Below the pieces are notes generated by a model. It did not search any database. It saw nothing but the letters and a program-made list of their open reading frames with translations, and had not been told where the DNA came from. Of a stretch of 64,000 nucleotides of DNA, positions 7,622-17,681 are shown piece after piece (positions within the stretch are counted from its first letter, which is position 1; each line of letters opens with the position of its first letter). The DNA comes from Alcanivorax nanhaiticus. GTDB taxonomy: Bacteria > Pseudomonadota > Gammaproteobacteria > Pseudomonadales > Alcanivoracaceae. The stretch lies in NCBI RefSeq assembly GCF_000756665.1, contig NZ_ARXV01000001.1, positions 124,001 through 188,000 of the forward strand, read 5' to 3'. A program made the position numbers and the translations under genes.

Positions 7622-8812
7622 TTACAACATCATGCCAGTGCACCAGCCGCTGGCCCATGCCCACTGGAAGTTGAAACCGCCCAGCTGTCCGGTGACATCC
7701 AGCACTTCACCGATAAAATGCAGCCCCGGCACCGATTTCACCTCAAAGTTTTTCGAGGAAATGGCATCGGTATCGACCCCGCCCAATGTGACCTCTGCGG
7801 TGCGATAACCTTCTGTGCCAGAGGGTTTGAAGTCCCACCCTTTCAATGTTGCAGCCACTGCACCAAGACGCTCATTGCTGAATTGCTGCAGATTGCCCTG
7901 CCAGCCAAATTGTTCCGTGATGGCAGAGGCCAACCGCTGGGAAAAGTACTGCCGCAACCAGCGCTCCAGGCTACGGTTGGGGTGCTGCTGGCGCTCGCTC
8001 ACCAGTTCCGCTACGGGATCCTCCAGCTGGGGCAGCCAGTCCACGGTGACAGCCTGTCCCGGCATCCAGAAACTGGACACTTGCAGCATGGCTGGGCCAG
8101 ACAAGCCTCGATGCGTAATCAACATGGGTTCGGCAAACTCCGCACTGGCAGTACGTGCGACCACCTCGGTGCTGATTCCTGACAACTCGGACAGCCAGGC
8201 CTTGTCATCCGGTTGCAAGGTAAAGGGCACCAACCCTGCCCGGGTCGGCAGCACGGACAGACCGAACTGCTCCGCCAGCTGGTAGCCAAAACCGGTAGCT
8301 CCCATGGTGGGAATGGACAGCCCACCACAGGCCACCACCAATTTCTGGCAAGACACCACTCCGGTACTGGTTGTCAGGGTGAAACCATCGGCAGACTTCG
8401 CCACCCGCTTGATGGCGGTATTAAGGGCAATCTCAGCACCAGCCCACTCGCACTCGGTGAGCAAGACACCCAGAATTTCCTTTGAGGAATCCGCACAGAA
8501 CAGCTGTCCCGGAGCCTTCTCTACATGCTCGATGCCATGCCGCTCCACCAGCTCGACAAAGTGCCAGGGGGTATAGCGCTTCAGCGCGGATTTACAGAAG
8601 TGCGGATTCGCGGAGACAAAGTGCTCCGGGGTGGTATTCAGGTTAGTGAAGTTGCAACGGCCACCGCCGGACATGAGGATTTTCTTGCCAGCCTTGTTGG
8701 CGTGGTCCAGCAGCAAAACACGATGTCCCTGATACGCCGCCGTCGCCGCGCACATCAGCCCCGCCGCCCCGGCGCCGATCACAACAATGTCAGTCTCTGT
8801 GGTGGCAACCAT
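7622..8812 (-). CDS. HI0933/YhiN-family FAD-dependent oxidoreductase
   Basis: 396-aa flavoprotein with the N-terminal dinucleotide-binding motif VIGAGAAGLMCA, the family signature GKKILMSGGGRCNFTN, and the C-terminal FAD segment VTLGGVDTDAI... GLHFIGEVLDVTGQLGGFNFQWAWASG. The substrate of this family is poorly defined. The start is the ATG at 8812 (MVATTETDIV) with AGGAGG; an in-frame upstream start at 8866 adds an atypical leader and was rejected. Single gene. Confidence 0.9.
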   Translation of the reverse strand: MVATTETDIVVIGAGAAGLMCAATAAYQGHRVLLLDHANKAGKKILMSGGGRCNFTNLNTTPEHFVSANPHFCKSALKRYTPWHFVELVERHGIEHVEKAPGQLFCADSSKEILGVLLTECEWAGAEIALNTAIKRVAKSADGFTLTTSTGVVSCQKLVVACGGLSIPTMGATGFGYQLAEQFGLSVLPTRAGLVPFTLQPDDKAWLSELSGISTEVVARTASAEFAEPMLITHRGLSGPAMLQVSSFWMPGQAVTVDWLPQLEDPVAELVSERQQHPNRSLERWLRQYFSQRLASAITEQFGWQGNLQQFSNERLGAVAATLKGWDFKPSGTEGYRTAEVTLGGVDTDAISSKNFEVKSVPGLHFIGEVLDVTGQLGGFNFQWAWASGWCTGMML

Positions 8813-9128
8813 GGCCCCTCCTGATTGGGGTGCAAGGATACCAAAAAAGACACCAGCAAGTGGCAAGCTTCAAAAAGGCGAAGAAGCGGATGACAAAAGC
8901 CAGAAGCCTACTCAGCAAGAAAGGCCGCTTGTTGGCCGAATCCCGAAGTGACGAGTGACGAGAAGCGAGTTACGAAAAGCAAAGCTTGTGGAAGTCTGAG
9001 AGCGGGTTTTCGAAACTCGAAACTCGTCTCCCGCTTCTGATACCTAATTCGGCCAACAAGTTGACTCTTCTACAACGCAGAGAGGGCCTCACCAACCGAC
9101 AAGGCCCTCCCCGCGTGTTGCGCCTCTT
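8813..9128. other. Intergenic region between flavoprotein start and cysK end
   Basis: No gene. It contains a long palindromic element (8928-9060) and an 8-bp inverted repeat GAGGGCCT/AGGCCCTC (9082-9089 with 9102-9109). The latter lies just past the cysK stop and may act as its terminator, although no T-run follows. Confidence 0.6.
8928..9060. repeat. 133-bp nested palindromic element with 14-bp terminal inverted repeats
   Basis: CTTGTTGGCCGAAT (8928-8941) is perfectly repeated in inverse at 9047-9060. Inside lie period-7 GACGAGT-type repeats and a second inverted pair, GAGTTACGAAAA against TTTTCGAAACTC (one mismatch). The whole can fold into one long hairpin. No coding potential. The architecture matches a MITE or a hairpin-type terminator repeat. 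Confidence 0.65.
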
Positions 9129-10097
9129 TTACTGGCTCAACTCCTGCTCGCTGAACATGTCAGCAAACAACGGTGAGGTCAGGTAGCGTTCGCCGGAATC
9201 CGGCAGCACCACCACAATGGTCTTGCCCTCAAACTCAGGCAGCTTGCTGATACGGTCTGCCACACACATGGCAGCCCCACAGGAAATGCCCGCCAGGATC
9301 CCTTCTTCCTGCATCAGCTTGTGCGCCCAGGCCATGGCATCTTCATTGCTCACTTGCTCGGCGCGGTCTACTACAGACAGGTCCAGATTCTTCGGCACAA
9401 AACCGGCACCAATCCCCTGGATCTTGTGCGGACCATGGGTGGGCTCATCACCGCTCAGCCCGGCAGCAATCATGGTGGATGAGTCCGGTTCTACCGCCAC
9501 GGTGGTGATAGCCTTGCCCTTGGTGTTCTTGATGTAACGGGACACACCCGTGATGGTGCCGCCGGTGCCCACGCCGGCAACCAGCACATCAATCTCGCCA
9601 TCGGTGGCATCCCAGATTTCCGGGCCGGTGGTCTTCTCATGAATGGCGGGATTGGCCGGGTTTTCGAACTGCTGGAGCATCAGATGGGTATCCGGACTCT
9701 CGGCGACCAGTTCTTCTGCCCGGGCAATGGCGCCCGGCATGCCTTTGGCGCCCGGAGTCAGCACCAGCTGTGCCCCCAATGCCTTGAGAATCTTGCGACG
9801 CTCCAGGCTCATGGTATCCGGCATCGTGAGCACCAGATTGTAACCACGGGCTGCCGCCACATACGCCAGCGCAATCCCGGTATTACCACTGGTGGGCTCG
9901 ACCAGAGTCATGCCCGGCTTGAGCTTTCCGCTCTGCTCCGCATCCCAGATCATGGAAGCACCAATCCGGCATTTCACGCTACCGGCCGGGTTACGCGCTT
10001 CCAGCTTGGCAAGAATGTTGCCGTTGCTGATTCGATTGATCTTTACCAGCGGCGTATTGCCGATGGTTTCGCTATTGTCCTTGTAAATCTGTGCCAT
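9129..10097 (-). CDS. cysK: Cysteine synthase A (O-acetylserine sulfhydrylase)
   Basis: PLP enzyme that makes cysteine from O-acetylserine and sulfide. At 322 aa it aligns closely with E. coli CysK: the PLP lysine is Lys42 in GSVKCRIG, the substrate loop is PTSGNTG, and GVGTGGT is the phosphate-binding loop. TMSLERRK and [12 protein letters not shown] favour CysK over CysM. A strong AAGGAGG lies before the ATG. It lies 30 bp downstream of the CNNM-type gene on the same strand. Confidence 0.95.
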   Translation of the reverse strand: MAQIYKDNSETIGNTPLVKINRISNGNILAKLEARNPAGSVKCRIGASMIWDAEQSGKLKPGMTLVEPTSGNTGIALAYVAAARGYNLVLTMPDTMSLERRKILKALGAQLVLTPGAKGMPGAIARAEELVAESPDTHLMLQQFENPANPAIHEKTTGPEIWDATDGEIDVLVAGVGTGGTITGVSRYIKNTKGKAITTVAVEPDSSTMIAAGLSGDEPTHGPHKIQGIGAGFVPKNLDLSVVDRAEQVSNEDAMAWAHKLMQEEGILAGISCGAAMCVADRISKLPEFEGKTIVVVLPDSGERYLTSPLFADMFSEQELSQ

Positions 10098-10118
10098 GGT
10101 TTGCCTCCTTGTGATGCG

Positions 10119-10140
10119 GGATAAGTGCTAACGCTTATCC
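10119..10140. terminator. Small hairpin between the CNNM-type gene and cysK
   Basis: GGATAAG (10119-10125) and CTTATCC (10134-10140) form a 7-bp stem overlapping the stop codon of the upstream gene. No T-run is seen; it may be a weak terminator or a processing hairpin. Confidence 0.35.
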
Positions 10141-11171
10141 TTGCCCTTGTCGGGAATGTCCTGTTTTTTCAGCTTTCTGCTCCAGCGCTGACGCGCATAG
10201 AGTCGTAAATCTGCCACGCTGTCCGTTTCGTCCATGATTTCGCGCCCCAGAATGGTTTCCAGAATATCTTCCAGGGTCACCAGCCCGACCCAGGTGCCGT
10301 GCTCGTCATAGACCACCGCCATGTGCTGGCGTTGGTTGAGCATGGCATGAAACAAGGACTCGATGCTCATCCGGGTACCAATCATCGACACTTCCAGCGC
10401 CAGAGCCTTCATGGTCTGCTCAGTCGACACCCCCAGCAAGTCCGATTTGTGAATATAACCCCGACATTCGCCCGTGGCTGTCATGACCGGAAAGCGGGAG
10501 AACGGCTGCCCCCGTTCCTGCTCCAGAAATTGGGCCACGGTCATCTCCGGCGAAACCGTTCTGCACACCGTACGAGGTGTCATGATGGTGCCCACCTGCA
10601 CATCATGAAGATGCAGAACATTCTTGATGACCTTGTACTCATCCACCGCCAGGGCCTGTTGGTCCTTGCCCATATCGGCCAGTGCACGAATTTCTGCACG
10701 GACATCCACATCATGCTCTCCCCCACCAATCCGGCTGGTAATCAGCTTGGACAACCAGACGAAAGGGGCCAGCGACACCATGATGACCTTCAGTACCGGC
10801 GGAAGCATGGGAGCCAGGGAGCGCCAGTACTTGGCACCAATGGTCTTGGGAATGATCTCGGAAAGAATCAGGATCGCCATGGTCATGACAAAAGAGGCCG
10901 CCCCCAGCCAGGCGTCACCAAACACCACCGCCACCTGAGCGCCAACGCCTGTGGCCCCTACGGTATGGGCCACCGTATTCAGCGTCAGGATCCCTGACAG
11001 GGGCTTGTCGATATCATCCTTGTAGGCACGCAAGCGCTCGTACAAAACCGGCCGAGACTCTCTCAGTCCAGCAATATAACTGGGAGTGATAGACAACAAC
11101 GCAGCTTCCAGCACCGAACAGATGAAGGAAAAGCCGATGGAAATCGAGGCGAAGATAATCAGCAGGGTCAA
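10128..11171 (-). CDS. CNNM/DUF21 and CBS-domain membrane protein (CorC/HlyC-like)
   Basis: 347 aa. The N-terminal DUF21/CNNM domain has about four membrane segments (residues 1-140, including the ILSEIIPKTIGAKY signature). A tandem CBS pair follows (about 185-310, with IMTPRTVCRTV and GLVTLEDILETILG). The C-terminus is basic and lacks a clear CorC_HlyC domain. Such proteins are linked to divalent cation transport or efflux. The start is a TTG with GGAG upstream. It precedes cysK by 30 bp and may be cotranscribed with it. Confidence 0.85.
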   Translation of the reverse strand: MTLLIIFASISIGFSFICSVLEAALLSITPSYIAGLRESRPVLYERLRAYKDDIDKPLSGILTLNTVAHTVGATGVGAQVAVVFGDAWLGAASFVMTMAILILSEIIPKTIGAKYWRSLAPMLPPVLKVIMVSLAPFVWLSKLITSRIGGGEHDVDVRAEIRALADMGKDQQALAVDEYKVIKNVLHLHDVQVGTIMTPRTVCRTVSPEMTVAQFLEQERGQPFSRFPVMTATGECRGYIHKSDLLGVSTEQTMKALALEVSMIGTRMSIESLFHAMLNQRQHMAVVYDEHGTWVGLVTLEDILETILGREIMDETDSVADLRLYARQRWSRKLKKQDIPDKGKDKR

Positions 11172-11220
11172 CGGGGCTTACTCCTTCTGCCACCCGCTGC
11201 GGCAAGCAGCGGGTTCAGTA

Positions 11221-12524
<1,304 letters not shown>

Positions 12525-12538
<14 letters not shown>

Positions 12539-13682
12539 GTTGGCTTTCCTCTGCGTTGTCTTCTTCAAGACCGGTTTCGGGTGCATCACTATTGTTACTG
12601 ACCAAATGCAGCGTGCGTGTGGGGAAGGCAAACTCAGCGCCATATTCGTCCACAATTGCCATGATCTTCATGAGCACATCCTGCTTGATCTCATGGTAAC
12701 GCACCCAGTCAGTGGTCTTCGTGAAGGTATAGATGAAGAACTCAAGATGAGAGGCGCCGTAGCTGTCGAAATTCACAATCAGCGTCTTCGCTTCAGTTTC
12801 CAACTCTTCATGGGCAACCAACATCGCTTTGACAGCCTCTACAATCGCCGGCATTTTCTGCCAGTCATCATAGCGGATACCGATCTTTTCGTTGATACGT
12901 CGATTAAACATCCGCGATGGGTTCTCCAAAACGATGGAGGTAAACATGGCATTGGGGATGTATAGCGGACGTTGGTCAAAAGTACGGATACGGGTCAGGC
13001 GCCAGCCGATGTTCTCTACCGTGCCCTCAATGGAACGATCCGGGGAACGCACCCAGTCCCCCACCCGAAACGGCTTGTCCAGATAAACCATCATGCCGCC
13101 GAAGAAGTTGGCGAGCAGGTCCTTGGCAGCAAACGCTACCGCCATGCCGCCGATACCACCAAAAGCCAGCACACCGGAAATACTGTATCCCAGCGTCTGC
13201 AGGATAATCAGCAGGGCAGTGATAATGACCGATACCCGCAGCAACTTGGCAATGGCTGCCGCAGTAGAATGATCCATGGGCTTGCGCATGCGCGACGGAT
13301 CAATGAGGTTCTTTTCCGTGTAGGAAATAAACCGGTTCAGGAACATGGCAATAATGACAATAAAGCCAATTCGGCGACCCTGGGGCACCATATCGAACAC
13401 CACGTTCTGCTCGTCGCTTACCGCCTGCAGAAGTTCCACACAAATAGACAGCCCGATAATCCAGAACACCAACCGCAGCGGAATCCTTGCCGCTTCGAGC
13501 AAGGCATCATCCCAAAGGGTGTCGGTCTTCAGAATCATCCGCTCTGCGATATCAATGATACGCATCATGGTGAAGTTCACAGCCACCGTGCATACCACCA
13601 GTAGAAACAACTGGGTCAGCCAGATGTCGGAAGAAGTTGCCTGTGTTGGCCAGCTCAGCAGCTGACTCCAATCCCAATTCAT
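12525..13682 (-). CDS. MscS-family mechanosensitive ion channel
   Basis: 385-aa inner-membrane channel of the small-conductance type. It has about five membrane segments. The pore helix and beta domain FGGIGGMAVAFAAKDLLANFFG... DKPFRVGDWV are diagnostic, and a C-terminal cytoplasmic domain of MscS type follows. There is an ATGA overlap with nagZ upstream and a 14-bp overlap with hpt downstream, so it is translated as part of one operon. It would release solutes on hypo-osmotic shock. Confidence 0.9.
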
Positions 13683-14698
13683 GCGTAATCCTCAATCAGT
13701 GTTTGTGCCAGGGCCTGTGCCTCGCGGCGGCGACCCGATTCCATAGCGCAGCGTGGGCGCGCCCGCAGACCGCCAGCCGGGACCTGACCGCTAAAGCGCT
13801 GCCCCTCTAGCCAGGCGAGCATCTGTTCTGCCCCTTCACGGTTATTACATGCCAGCACCATATCGCAGCCGGCCTTGAGAGCAGCTTCAGCACGCTCGGG
13901 ATAGCCACCGGCACACTGGGCACCCGCCATGGACATGTCATCCGAGAAAATCACGCCACGGAAACCCAGCTTCTCGCGCAACTGGGTCTGCAACCAGTAC
14001 CGGGAGAAGCCTGCTGTCTGGTTCTCTACCGCGCTGTAAATCACATGGGCCGGCATGATGCCATCCAGCCGTCGCGCCAGCGCCATGAACGGGCGCATAT
14101 CCGCTGCTTCGATCTCCGCCAAAGTGCGCGGATCCACCGGGAGCTCCAAATGGGAATCAGCCACCACATGGCCATGACCCGGGAAGTGCTTGCCGGTAGC
14201 GGCCATGCCTGCGGCGTGCATGCCATCGATGAAGCTGCCAGCCAGCGCGATCATGGCATCGGCATCACCGTGGAAACTGCGATCGCCAATCACCGTGCTA
14301 TTGCCGTAATCCAGATCAAGCACCGGGGCAAAACTGATGTCGATATCCAGTTCGGTAAGCTCCGATGCCATTAGCTCACCCAGCAGCGCCGCTTCACGGA
14401 TTCCGGCATCAGCGTCCTGGTCATAACGGCGGCCAAGGGCGGCCATCGGCGGCAGGCGGACGAATTCGTCACGAAAACGCTGCACTCGCCCCCCTTCCTG
14501 ATCCACAGCAATAAGTATCTCGGGACGCTCGGCGCGAATCTGCCTGACCAACTCACGTAGTTGCTCACGGCTTTCGTAGTTACGAGCGAACAGGATCAGA
14601 CCACCGGCGCCAGGATGACGCAGCAGATCCTTTTCCGAATCGGCAACGGTGAGACCTTCCAGGTCCAGCATTAACAGCGGGGAGATTGTGTCAGACAT
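13679..14698 (-). CDS. nagZ: Beta-N-acetylhexosaminidase (cytoplasmic, GH3)
   Basis: 339-aa GH3 enzyme that removes GlcNAc from 1,6-anhydro-muropeptides in peptidoglycan recycling. The His/Asp general acid loop is GKHFPGHGHVVADSH, and the nucleophile Asp is in IFSDDMSMAG. DQEGGRVQRF is also typical. There is no signal peptide, matching a cytoplasmic role. The start is the ATG at 14698 (MSDTISPLLMLDLEG); the longer frame upstream overlaps the L,D-transpeptidase and is unlikely. First gene of the overlapping nagZ-mscS-hpt-mtip cluster. Confidence 0.95.
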   Translation of the reverse strand: MSDTISPLLMLDLEGLTVADSEKDLLRHPGAGGLILFARNYESREQLRELVRQIRAERPEILIAVDQEGGRVQRFRDEFVRLPPMAALGRRYDQDADAGIREAALLGELMASELTELDIDISFAPVLDLDYGNSTVIGDRSFHGDADAMIALAGSFIDGMHAAGMAATGKHFPGHGHVVADSHLELPVDPRTLAEIEAADMRPFMALARRLDGIMPAHVIYSAVENQTAGFSRYWLQTQLREKLGFRGVIFSDDMSMAGAQCAGGYPERAEAALKAGCDMVLACNNREGAEQMLAWLEGQRFSGQVPAGGLRARPRCAMESGRRREAQALAQTLIEDYA

Positions 14699-14718
14699 GA
14701 CTACCCTGAAGGAGACGA

Positions 14719-15189
14719 TTATTCGGTTATTGTCACCAGCGTGCCCACCGGCACCTGGTCGAAAAGACGGATGAGATCCGCGTTGCGCATGCGGATACAA
14801 CCATGGGACGCCGGGGTACCCATGGGTTCACCGTCCGGTGTGCCGTGAATATAGATAAAGCGCCGAAAACTATCCACGTTGCCACCCTGGTTACGGCCGG
14901 GCTCCAGACCGCCCAGCCAGAGGATGCGGGTGAGCACCCAATCCCGGTCGGGATGTTGTTCAGCCAGTTCGGTATCGTAAACCTCGCCGGAAAACTTGCG
15001 CCCGGCAAGCACTGCGCCTTCCGGCAGACCGGAACCGAAACGGGCACGCACCACATGACGCCCCCGCGGCGTCGCTTCAGAGCCCATGGCCTCCCCTGCC
15101 CCGTTACGCGCCGACGAGATGGCAAAACGCTCGGTGCGTTCGCCGCGTAGCTCCAGGTACTGCTCGGTCAAATTGATGATCAATTCCAT
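14719..15189 (-). CDS. L,D-transpeptidase (YkuD domain)
   Basis: 156 aa from the ATG at 15189. It carries the YkuD catalytic signature: His in IYIHGTPDGEPMG, then SHGCIRMRN with the catalytic Cys. It should form 3-3 peptidoglycan crosslinks or attach proteins to the wall. No signal peptide is evident in this version; an in-frame TTG 26 codons upstream gives a longer but also weak leader, so export or start assignment is unresolved. It lies 20 bp upstream of nagZ on the same strand, so wall synthesis and recycling may be cotranscribed. Confidence 0.85.
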   Translation of the reverse strand: MELIINLTEQYLELRGERTERFAISSARNGAGEAMGSEATPRGRHVVRARFGSGLPEGAVLAGRKFSGEVYDTELAEQHPDRDWVLTRILWLGGLEPGRNQGGNVDSFRRFIYIHGTPDGEPMGTPASHGCIRMRNADLIRLFDQVPVGTLVTITE

Positions 15190-15265
15190 GGAAGAAGTGT
15201 CCGGGGGTTGCGGCCAAGATGCAACGGGCTCGAGCCCGGATTGGGCACAGACCGTCAAAACGCAC

Positions 15266-15287
15266 AAAGCCGCCTGGCGGCGGCTTT
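15266..15287. terminator. Hairpin 3' of tRNA-Gly
   Basis: Perfect 9-bp stem AAAGCCGCC/GGCGGCTTT with a 4-nt loop. On the minus strand it follows the tRNA by about 10 bp and is succeeded by a T-rich stretch, so it probably terminates the tRNA transcript before the L,D-transpeptidase. Confidence 0.7.
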
Positions 15288-15296
15288 GTCAGATTC

Positions 15297-15370
15297 TGGA
15301 GCGGGTGAAGAGAATCGAACTCTCGTATGCAGCTTGGGAAGCTGCCGTTCTACCATTGAACTACACCCGC
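15297..15370 (-). tRNA. tRNA-Gly, anticodon CCC
   Basis: The minus strand folds into a full cloverleaf: acceptor GCGGGTG/CACCCGC, discriminator T, encoded CCA. The anticodon stem is GCAGC/GCTGC around the loop TTCCCAA, giving anticodon CCC. The T arm contains GTTCGATTC. Total 74 nt including CCA. Confidence 0.96.
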
Positions 15371-15497
15371 TTTGGAGACGGCAATATAGACAAAACCCTG
15401 CATCTTGACCAGCCCTCAACCCACTCCGTCAGGTTCTTTATTCACCTGATAGCACTTCGGGGTACACTGCCTAGATCCATTCAGTCAGGAGAACACC

Positions 15498-16478
15498 ATG
15501 CCAGTGGCATTTGTCAGTGGAGCCAGAGGCTTTCTGGGCGGTCACATTGTGGATCAGCTGTTGGAAAACGGCTGGGATGTCACTGCAGTGATCCGGCCAC
15601 GCAGTGATGCCAGCCAGCTGCAGGCCAAAGGCGTTTCGGTGGTACAGGCCCCTCTGGACAATGCCACCGAACTGGCACTGGTGATGCCCCCCGCACCGGA
15701 TGCGGTTTTCCACGTGGCAGGCAACACCAGCATGTGGCGTCGCGGTAATGACCAGCAATACAGGGACAACGTGCTTGCCACCCGTGCCATGGTGAGCGCG
15801 GCTCAGAAAAATGTGGCAGGCCGTTTTATCCATACTTCATCCATTTCGGCCTGGGGTATCCAGAACGAACCCATCAACGAGCTAACCCCATCCAATGCGG
15901 CCAATGACTGGATCAACTATAACCGCACTAAATATCTGGCCGAACAGGAAGTGGAGAATGGTATCCGTCAGGGGCTGGATGCAGTGATCCTGAACCCCTG
16001 CGGCATTATTGGTGCGGGCGATACCCACAACTGGTCACAGATGATCAAGTTGATCAATGACGGCAAACTGCCTGGCGTCCCTCCCGGAGGCGGGAGCTTC
16101 TGTGCAGTGGAAGAAGTAGCACGGGCACACCTTGCCGCCTTCGAGAAAGGGGTTTGCGGTGAGCGCTATATTCTAGCCGGGGTTGAAGCCAGTTTTCTGG
16201 AGCTGGTGCAAACCATTGCCCGCCAGCTGGGTCGAAAGGTACCCACCCGGACCGTTCCCCCCATCGTGCTGCGGCTAGCCGGTCAGCTGTCTCCCATCGG
16301 TAGCCTGTTTACCGGAAACGAACCCAGGCTGACGCCAGAAAAGGTGGCGTTGGTCACCCACCGAGTGCATGCCAGCAGCCGCAAAGCGGTTGAACAGTTG
16401 GGATTCAACGACCGGGTTCCGCTAGCCACCATGATTGAAAATTGCATCACCTGGATGGCGAAGGAAAACATGTTGTAA
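15498..16478 (+). CDS. NAD(P)-dependent epimerase/dehydratase (extended SDR)
   Basis: 326 aa. The Rossmann motif is SGARGFLGGHIV (GxxGFxG type), the SDR active site is YNRTKYLAE (YxxxK), and NPCGIIGAGD follows, as in dihydroflavonol-reductase-like extended SDRs. The substrate is not deducible; sterol/ketone or hopanoid-type substrates are family possibilities. The ATG has AGGAG upstream. Single gene, with a hairpin after its stop shared with convergent rsmC. Confidence 0.82.
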   Translation: MPVAFVSGARGFLGGHIVDQLLENGWDVTAVIRPRSDASQLQAKGVSVVQAPLDNATELALVMPPAPDAVFHVAGNTSMWRRGNDQQYRDNVLATRAMVSAAQKNVAGRFIHTSSISAWGIQNEPINELTPSNAANDWINYNRTKYLAEQEVENGIRQGLDAVILNPCGIIGAGDTHNWSQMIKLINDGKLPGVPPGGGSFCAVEEVARAHLAAFEKGVCGERYILAGVEASFLELVQTIARQLGRKVPTRTVPPIVLRLAGQLSPIGSLFTGNEPRLTPEKVALVTHRVHASSRKAVEQLGFNDRVPLATMIENCITWMAKENML

Positions 16479-16496
16479 GAGGCAATGACTCCGGGA

Positions 16497-16518
16497 AAGG
16501 AGACCTGCGGGCCTCCTT
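16497..16518. terminator. Bidirectional hairpin between epimerase and rsmC
   Basis: AAGGAGACC/GGCCTCCTT stem (one mismatch) with a TGCG loop, placed between the two convergent stop codons. No long T-run. Confidence 0.45.
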
Positions 16519-16522
16519 GCCC

Positions 16523-17497
16523 TTACACGACTGCCCGGTAGACCCGGAAACGGTTGGTTTCCGAAGCCACCTGAACATGACGAAACGCCTCATCCAGCCA
16601 CTGGACATAAGGCAGCTCACGATTGGCCACCAGCCACATCTCACCGCCCTCCTTCAAATAACCCGGCGCTTCCTCGATCAAGCGACGGGTAATATCGGTA
16701 GTGCGCAGCCGGCGATCATGGAACGGCGGGTTCGTCACAATCATATCGACCCGGCCGGACACCGGCGAAAACAAATCCCCGCCGCACACCTGCCCCTGCA
16801 AACCATTACGTTCCAGACTGTCCTTGCAAGCGGCAACAGCCGTCGCACTCACATCCATGGCCTGCACCTGCCACCCCTGCCGGGCAAGGGTGATGGTCAA
16901 CACACCGGCACCACAGCCCACATCAATCACTTTGCCTGGTTTGGGCAGCGTATGCGCCTGCAAAGCATCCAGTAACAGACGAGATCCTTCATCCAGACGA
17001 CCATGACTGAAGACTCCCGGGTAGCTCACCGCCGTCAATTCATCAACCTTGATCAATTCTCCCCAGGCATCCAGCGTTTGCTTCTCCCCAGGCTGCAGCA
17101 TCCCCCGGTAAAGCTTGCAATGACGGGCGCTGTCCACTAGCTCACTATGATCAACGTGAATATCAAAATGTTTGAGCGCGCCCTTGACCCCCCCCTTGGC
17201 GGGACCGACCAGCCAGATTTCCATGGGCTGTTCTATATTGCCGGCCAGCCCATTGAGCAAAAAGCGCAGACGATCACCGGATTTCGGCAGTGGCAGGATC
17301 AACAGATCCACCTCATCAGGAATAGAAGGCACCGGCGACCATTGCTGGGCCCCGATAGTGAAATCATCCGCATGCACATGAATTTGCGCATCCACATCCA
17401 GCGACATCAGCGCCACATCATTGGCTTCGACAACCAGGACATGGCGGCCTGCCATTTCATCGCTGTGGCGCAGTAATAATTGCGTAGTATTTTCCAT
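16523..17497 (-). CDS. rsmC: 16S rRNA guanine-N2 methyltransferase, RsmC type
   Basis: About 324 aa. The N-terminal half is the degenerate MTS_N domain. The C-terminal half is a SAM-dependent methyltransferase with VIDVGCGAGVLTI and the catalytic NPPFH motif of exocyclic-amine methyltransferases. RsmC methylates G1207 of 16S rRNA; the close relative RlmG (23S) is the main alternative. The ATG at 17497 (MENTTQLLLRHSD) was selected over a short upstream extension. Convergent with the epimerase gene. Confidence 0.85.
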   Translation of the reverse strand: MENTTQLLLRHSDEMAGRHVLVVEANDVALMSLDVDAQIHVHADDFTIGAQQWSPVPSIPDEVDLLILPLPKSGDRLRFLLNGLAGNIEQPMEIWLVGPAKGGVKGALKHFDIHVDHSELVDSARHCKLYRGMLQPGEKQTLDAWGELIKVDELTAVSYPGVFSHGRLDEGSRLLLDALQAHTLPKPGKVIDVGCGAGVLTITLARQGWQVQAMDVSATAVAACKDSLERNGLQGQVCGGDLFSPVSGRVDMIVTNPPFHDRRLRTTDITRRLIEEAPGYLKEGGEMWLVANRELPYVQWLDEAFRHVQVASETNRFRVYRAVV

Positions 17498-17681
17498 GGT
17501 ATTCCGTTGAGACAAACCGGCATGAGGGCAAATTGAGCGGCAGTATACCCTAGGGGGACCTCACCTCCCTACCCGCATCACATTCCTGAAAGTTTTACAC
17601 AATCCCCACTCACCCTTCCTCCTCCTGTCGGTAGAATCAGAAAAATACTTGATCCTGAATGCGACTCACATGGAGGCACAG

